NCBI GenBank assembly: GCA_001305115.1
Contig: BCAA01000010.1
Location: forward strand, 53,627 to 117,626
DNA from: Clostridia bacterium UC5.1-1E11
GTDB taxonomy: Bacteria > Bacillota > Clostridia > Oscillospirales > Acutalibacteraceae
Direction: 5' to 3'
DNA: 64,000 bases
Under the pieces are notes generated by a model, which was not told the DNA's origin, searched no databases, and was given only the letters and a program-made list of their open reading frames with translations. The position numbers and the translations under genes are program-made. The number at the start of each line of letters is the position of its first letter. Positions within the stretch are counted from its first letter, which is position 1. Of this stretch, positions 61,001-64,000 are shown piece by piece.

Positions 61001-61321
61001 AACCTCGAAGGCGTGATAATACGTCAACGGTGTACCTTGTATGGTATCTCCCACGTCGATCAGAAGAGAATTGGGATTTGCCTCACGGAGCGCCTTGACC
61101 TTTGTGGCGACTCGAGTCAGACCACCACTTGTAGTCCCATGCGTTGAATAGTCGGTTGCTAAGATTGCGCCGTGAACGTCGGAGGTTGCCATGACCTGCA
61201 CGTGCATCCCATCGAGATCCTCAACAGGAGCTGCCGCGGACGCTGTTGTCGGTACCCATACGCTAAACAGCATTGCGACCGACAAGGTTAACGCCCAGAA
61301 TCTTTGCTTGATTTGTTTCAT
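58070..61321 (-). CDS. Large secreted 5'-nucleotidase/metallophosphoesterase
   Basis: 1083 residues. Signal peptide (residues ~1-30, ending TTASAAA). Metallophosphatase domain with ATSDVHGAI (Asp48, His50), IDVGDTIQGTPL, VLGNHEFNYG and FSGHLHIS. Then a 5'-nucleotidase C-terminal domain (KGDISLGLMYRLYKYEN). Residues ~700-1000 hold several FIVAR-type helical repeats (LLQKDDFTTSSWNAFEKALE and similar). The last ~95 residues form a beta-rich module (DTTLPFSLKHGSAYCFKMTV) seen at the C-terminus of other clostridial exoproteins. No LPXTG or SLH domain. Likely releases nucleosides outside the cell for the importer at 46-51 kb. GGAGG precedes ATG 61321. Confidence 0.92.
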   Translation of the reverse strand: MKQIKQRFWALTLSVAMLFSVWVPTTASAAAPVEDLDGMHVQVMATSDVHGAILATDYSTHGTTSGGLTRVATKVKALREANPNSLLIDVGDTIQGTPLTYYHAFEVPEEVDPAIKALRLMGYDAWVLGNHEFNYGLDILTRQMDQAKAPSSGDESHVPVLAANFVQEGTEWEPWEGNEAYIVKEFEDTETGTTVKVGVLGVDTPNIPQWEKAENYEGIDFRNFVPTYEHYIDIMKEEEGCDVIVVAAHAGVESEHSEDGAHPENSENQVRALIENTTGIDLVFSGHLHISNANATVTNKEGKEIPVVSPGTKANGLAYVDLVVNPDAAEGEKVTVASKEIISMRGVEEDAELKAALQPYEDRTWEYLEQPLGTATGDFSSKDLALVPSAFMDLVNKVQIEATGAQLSICAPLTSGGGENLIPKGDISLGLMYRLYKYENWLYSVKMSVREIKDWMEFAATKYRVNPETGAVSGGGIYLDVLYGMDYEIHLYAPEGERIQNMTYQGRPVSDDEIFTVAMNNYRFTGGGDYIAHVPTMQPDDKSRVTFSTQEQIGEDEGQVRNLLAEYIREQGTISPEITSTWRIYGRESDVPDAAHALYSTFDPKKVQLSLADGDVGFANLTGNYQASVMAGESVELTFAPTVSGRKLASATLNGEPLVLDSSEEYTHSFDMPNGTVLLDFQFTVVNKEILRTVIQIAEGLQDSEEYAGAVPTVQKRFDKALEKAKQIDDTQDVTQEEIDTAWQKLMDAIQYLSFQAGDKTALEELLAVADLLQKDDFTTSSWNAFEKALEAAQIVYDNPDAMEDEIQEARQALSSAIDTLQYKADLHQLQLLIDKANEIEPKLESEYVDIHQDSFKAFRDALAAACKITEECLQEQVDQAASALNTAIAELRKIPNKDALKALIEEAQQVPANRLSAKDAARLESALDRALNTLADPFADEEAIAAEEENLRTVLKSLSTSQHHQSGSSSKSNSSASLYGAEGTAIVGASAPKAYVVCDTTLPFSLKHGSAYCFKMTVINGNGLVPNFTVGDGSILKTQFVAQIGNDFYFRVYAIGTPGQSAGVYTQLSGTVPQRHCSVTID

Positions 61322-61548
61322 TTTGATTCCTCCTTCTCCTTTTTACGTGGCAACGAATTGCCTTCTACTTGTTCATATTAGCACAAGTTTCCAGTTTCAT
61401 AAAGTGTTTTGTTATAAAATAATCGTAAAATTAAGGAAATAATAAAATATTCTGTTGGAATTGGAACATTTTTTCACAAGCCTTGTCATAATGAGGAATC
61501 TAAGATTACAATAAAGGATAGAAAGTTTTCTTGGAAGCAGGGGTATGA

Positions 61549-62220
61549 ATGAGTATTTTTGATATTTTAGGACCAGTGATGGTGGGGCCATCCAGCTCGC
61601 ACACAGCGGGCGCTGTGCGAATCGGGTATATTACACGGGAACTCTTGGGGGAAGAGCCAGTGGAGATTGCTATGTTTTTGCATGGCTCATTTGCAGAAAC
61701 CGGAGAGGGCCATGGGACAGACCGAGCGTTGATTGCCGGTGTATTGGGAATGCAGCCCGACGATGAACGCATCCCTCATAGCTTTGAACTTGCACGGGAA
61801 AGTGGAATTTCGATTGAAAAAGCGAGCATTCACCTGCGCAATGTACATCCCAATACGGTTTTGTTAAAAGTAACGGGACAGAATAACCGGGTACTCGAAG
61901 TGGTGGGTTCGTCGCTGGGTGGAGGACGTATTCAGATCTGCCAAATCGATGGGATGAAAACCCGATTCAGTGGAGAAGCGCCTACTTTAGTGGTACGTAA
62001 TTTCGACCAGCCTGGTCACGTTGCAGACGTCACAAGGCTTTTGGCAGAGGAGCAGGTGAACATCGCCTCCATGCATATTTCCCGCGATGTACGCGGCGGA
62101 TATGCTGTGATGGTAATTGAGACAGATCATCCCATTCCAGAACCTCTGCTAAAAGACTTAAGAACTCTTGACGGAATTTTACAAGTGACCTGTATCAACC
62201 TTAGTAGGGAGGAGAAATAA
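61549..62220 (+). CDS. sdaAB: L-serine dehydratase, beta subunit
   Basis: Small subunit of the oxygen-sensitive iron-sulfur L-serine dehydratase (serine to pyruvate and ammonia). FDILGPVMVGPSSSHTAGAVRIG is its family signature (the first 20 are the core). GSFAETGEGHGTDRAL follows, and residues ~145-220 are an ACT domain (FDQPGHVADVTRLLAEEQVN). 223 residues. The stop codon abuts the alpha-subunit ATG. Confidence 0.95.
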   Translation: MSIFDILGPVMVGPSSSHTAGAVRIGYITRELLGEEPVEIAMFLHGSFAETGEGHGTDRALIAGVLGMQPDDERIPHSFELARESGISIEKASIHLRNVHPNTVLLKVTGQNNRVLEVVGSSLGGGRIQICQIDGMKTRFSGEAPTLVVRNFDQPGHVADVTRLLAEEQVNIASMHISRDVRGGYAVMVIETDHPIPEPLLKDLRTLDGILQVTCINLSREEK

Positions 62221-63090
62221 ATGAGCTTTCAATCCATTGAAGAGCTTCTGCATACAGCAGGAAGCGGTCCGCTGTGGCAAGCAGTCCTGAAAGAGGATTG
62301 TAAAGATCGCAACGTGGAAGAACATGCATCGTTTGAACGTATGAAGGGAATGTGGAACGCGATGTGCGCTTCAGATCGTGCCTATGATGGAGCGTTGCAT
62401 TCGGCAAGTGGCCTAGTGGGTGGAGATGGAAACAGGGTTCAGTATTCTGTTGAAAAAGGGAGAACAATCTGTGGTACTTTTCTGGGCGAGGTTATCGCCA
62501 GAGCTTTAAAAATGGGGGAGTCCAATGCTTGTATGAAACGAATTGTCGCTGCGCCTACTGCAGGCTCTTGCGGCGTAATTCCGGCAGTATTGATTACCTA
62601 TCAGAAACATTATGGGACAAAAGACGATGAAATGGTGCAGGCCTTGTTTGTGGCTGCGGGGTTTGGACAGGTTATTGCCGAACGTGCCAGCATCGCAGGC
62701 GCACAAGGCGGCTGTCAGGCAGAAATTGGCTCAGCGTCGGCCATGGCTGCCGCTGCCGCTACCGCCCTGCGGGGAGGAACTTCTGAGATGGCATCGCACG
62801 CTTTTTCTATGGCCCTGAAAAACCTGTTGGGCCTGGTATGTGATCCAGTTGCCGGTTTGGTCGAGGTGCCTTGTGTCAAGCGCAATGTAGTGGGAGCGGT
62901 CAATGCCCTCGCTTGCGCCGATATGGCCCTCGCTGGTGTGGAAAGTCGTATCCCACCCGATGAAGTGATTGACGCTATGCGCGAAATAGGAGATGCAATG
63001 CCGTCATCTTTAAAAGAGACGGGAAAGGGTGGACTTGCAGCAACGCCAACCGGTTGCCGAATTTGCCAGCAGATGAAGAACTTGTTTTAA
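62221..63090 (+). CDS. sdaAA: L-serine dehydratase, alpha subunit
   Basis: Catalytic subunit carrying the 4Fe-4S cluster. Cluster and active-site motifs: APTAGSCGVIPAVLITYQ, GAQGGCQAEIGSASAMAAAA, VCDPVAGLVEVPC and ATPTGCRICQQM, providing the conserved Cys. 289 residues. GGAGG lies in the end of sdaAB, and translation is coupled. Confidence 0.96.
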   Translation: MSFQSIEELLHTAGSGPLWQAVLKEDCKDRNVEEHASFERMKGMWNAMCASDRAYDGALHSASGLVGGDGNRVQYSVEKGRTICGTFLGEVIARALKMGESNACMKRIVAAPTAGSCGVIPAVLITYQKHYGTKDDEMVQALFVAAGFGQVIAERASIAGAQGGCQAEIGSASAMAAAAATALRGGTSEMASHAFSMALKNLLGLVCDPVAGLVEVPCVKRNVVGAVNALACADMALAGVESRIPPDEVIDAMREIGDAMPSSLKETGKGGLAATPTGCRICQQMKNLF

Positions 63091-63116
63091 ACGGAAAGAT
63101 TATCAAGAGCGAATTC

Positions 63117-63160
63117 GGAAGAAGGCCCCCAGCCGATTGTTGGCTGGGGGCCTTCTTCCG
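63117..63160. terminator. Long bidirectional terminator hairpin
   Basis: Arms 63117-63134 and 63142-63159 are perfectly complementary over 18 bp with a 7-nt loop. It separates sdaAA from the convergent collagen-like gene. Confidence 0.85.
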
Positions 63161-63175
63161 ATCGTTTCTTTTGTA

Positions 63176-64000
63176 TTAAAGATCGCTGATTTTATGAATG
63201 GTGATGTTAATCCCAGTATATAAAAATGATTGGCCATCTCCGACCACGTTGAGTGTAGCCGGTACAGTTGTAACGGGAAAAATCTGTGAGAATGAGAAAT
63301 TGACGACTTCTCCGGAGGTTTGGAATGTGTGGCTAATATCAGTTCCCAATACTTGCGCCCCCTGCAATTGCAAATAGACGATAATTACCATTGGAAAAGT
63401 AGGAGAACCAAAAGGGCTGATGGTTCCGTGGAAAGAAACCTCATAGTAACCGGTTTGCTGAATTAGAAAATTTGCGGTTCTGGGTGTATGAACAATTGCG
63501 CTACCCTGAATTGCTCCATCTCGGTCAAAAACGAAGGGGGTTCGGTTAGCTCCTGGTTGAGGAGGAGTGGAATAAGCTGTATACAGTTCAGAGGAAATCC
63601 CGCTACCACCGGTTGCCCCTCTGGGGATGACAAAGTTCAAAATTGCGTTTTGTTCAGTTCCTGAGTTGGTAACTTCTGCAGGTGTCCCGGGTTCCCCTGT
63701 AGTAACTGTTCCGATCTGAATCGTTGCAGCATTTCCTTGAGGCCCGGTTGCACCCGTTGGACCTGTATTACCAGCTATTCCTTGTGGACCCTCTGGCCCA
63801 GGGACCCCTTGAATCCCCTGAACGCCTGTTGGCCCTGTAGCACCGCGTGGGCCGGTTGTACCGACTGGCCCGGTTGGTCCAGTAGGACCTTGTAAACCTC
63901 GTACACCAGTCGGCCCCATTGGCCCAACGGGGCCTGGAGCTCCTTCTGGTCCCTGCGGGCCGGTAGAACCCATGCTGCCGGTTGGCCCAGTAGGCCCAGT
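63176..64000 (-). CDS. Collagen-like BclA-type surface protein (5' partial)
   Basis: The 3' part (at least 274 codons) of a collagen-like protein; its N-terminus lies beyond the window edge. A run of Gly-X-Y triplets rich in GPTGPT and GPQG (about the first 90 visible residues) is followed by a beta-rich C-terminal domain of about 175 residues. Segments such as [25 protein letters not shown] and [21 protein letters not shown] resemble BclA/TNF-like trimerisation domains. Such proteins form hair-like filaments on the exosporium or cell surface. In a spore-former an exosporium role is plausible but not shown. Confidence 0.88.
   Translation of the reverse strand, partial: TGPTGPTGSMGSTGPQGPEGAPGPVGPMGPTGVRGLQGPTGPTGPVGTTGPRGATGPTGVQGIQGVPGPEGPQGIAGNTGPTGATGPQGNAATIQIGTVTTGEPGTPAEVTNSGTEQNAILNFVIPRGATGGSGISSELYTAYSTPPQPGANRTPFVFDRDGAIQGSAIVHTPRTANFLIQQTGYYEVSFHGTISPFGSPTFPMVIIVYLQLQGAQVLGTDISHTFQTSGEVVNFSFSQIFPVTTVPATLNVVGDGQSFLYTGINITIHKISDL

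Noticed and set aside
63700..64000. CRISPR-like repeats in the last 300 nt
   Set aside because: The periodicity is 9 nt and codes for Gly-X-Y triplets, so it is a collagen-like coding repeat.

Overview
The window looks like a chromosomal segment of a spore-forming anaerobic Firmicute of class Clostridia, most likely the Oscillospiraceae/Ruminococcaceae group of gut bacteria. This rests on roughly 50% GC, an rpoB with a long acidic tail, spoIVB beside spo0A, the [FeFe]-hydrogenase maturases HydE/HydF/HydG, a HrcA-type CIRCE element, an iron-sulfur serine dehydratase in two subunits, a collagen-like BclA-type protein, and a glutaminyl-tRNA synthetase beside gltX. The genus is not proven by sequence alone.

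Layout. 0-12.3 kb: transcription and translation core (rpoB, rpoC, rpsL, rpsG, fusA, tuf). 12.4-16.5 kb: small accessory genes (SDR oxidoreductase, YjdF-like membrane protein, nitroreductase, two very small proteins, a VanY-like peptidase). 16.5-21.4 kb: gltX-glnS and birA, separated by a gene-free block. 21.5-26.5 kb: a tightly packed run DUF951-prfA-sua5-coaE-lytic transglycosylase-M18 aminopeptidase. 26.7-31.0 kb (minus strand): TM1266-hydE-hydG-hydF behind a strong promoter and a leader that ends in an intrinsic terminator. 31.0-32.6 kb: dtd, an HD-domain protein, tRNA-Gln and tRNA-Pro. 32.9-37.3 kb: the polyamine importer potABCD behind a near-consensus promoter with an overlapping dyad and a leader of about 290 nt. 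38-41.3 kb: an aldose-epimerase-like gene, spoIVB and spo0A. 41.3-44.2 kb (minus): thioesterase, tRNA-Leu, endonuclease IV and tandem Hsp20 genes with a CIRCE element. 44.4-53.9 kb: a complete nucleoside uptake and catabolism cluster (deoB, deoD, a BMP-type lipoprotein, ABC ATPase, two permeases, deoC, cdd, pyrimidine-nucleoside phosphorylase). 54-64 kb: eno, glutathione peroxidase, a lectin with a histone-H1-like tail, a second YjdF-like membrane protein, a large secreted 5'-nucleotidase, L-serine dehydratase, and the 3' end of a collagen-like gene cut by the window edge.

Sequence quality is the dominant oddity. At least sixteen single-base indels, mostly in homopolymer runs and mostly deletions, interrupt genes that are conserved and in several cases essential (rpoB, glnS, coaE, sua5, hydF, potA, potD, spoIVB, pdp and others). 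Restoring one base at each site gives full-length family members. I therefore treat these as sequencing or assembly errors, not pseudogenes or programmed frameshifts, and give the reconciled gene spans.

The most biologically interesting items are the ricin-type lectin with an H1-like Lys/Ala/Pro tail, the Spo0A receiver domain lacking two normally conserved residues, the attenuator-like leader of the hydrogenase maturase operon, and the operator-like dyad plus long leader of the polyamine importer. No CRISPR array, insertion sequence, prophage or obvious novel defence system was seen.
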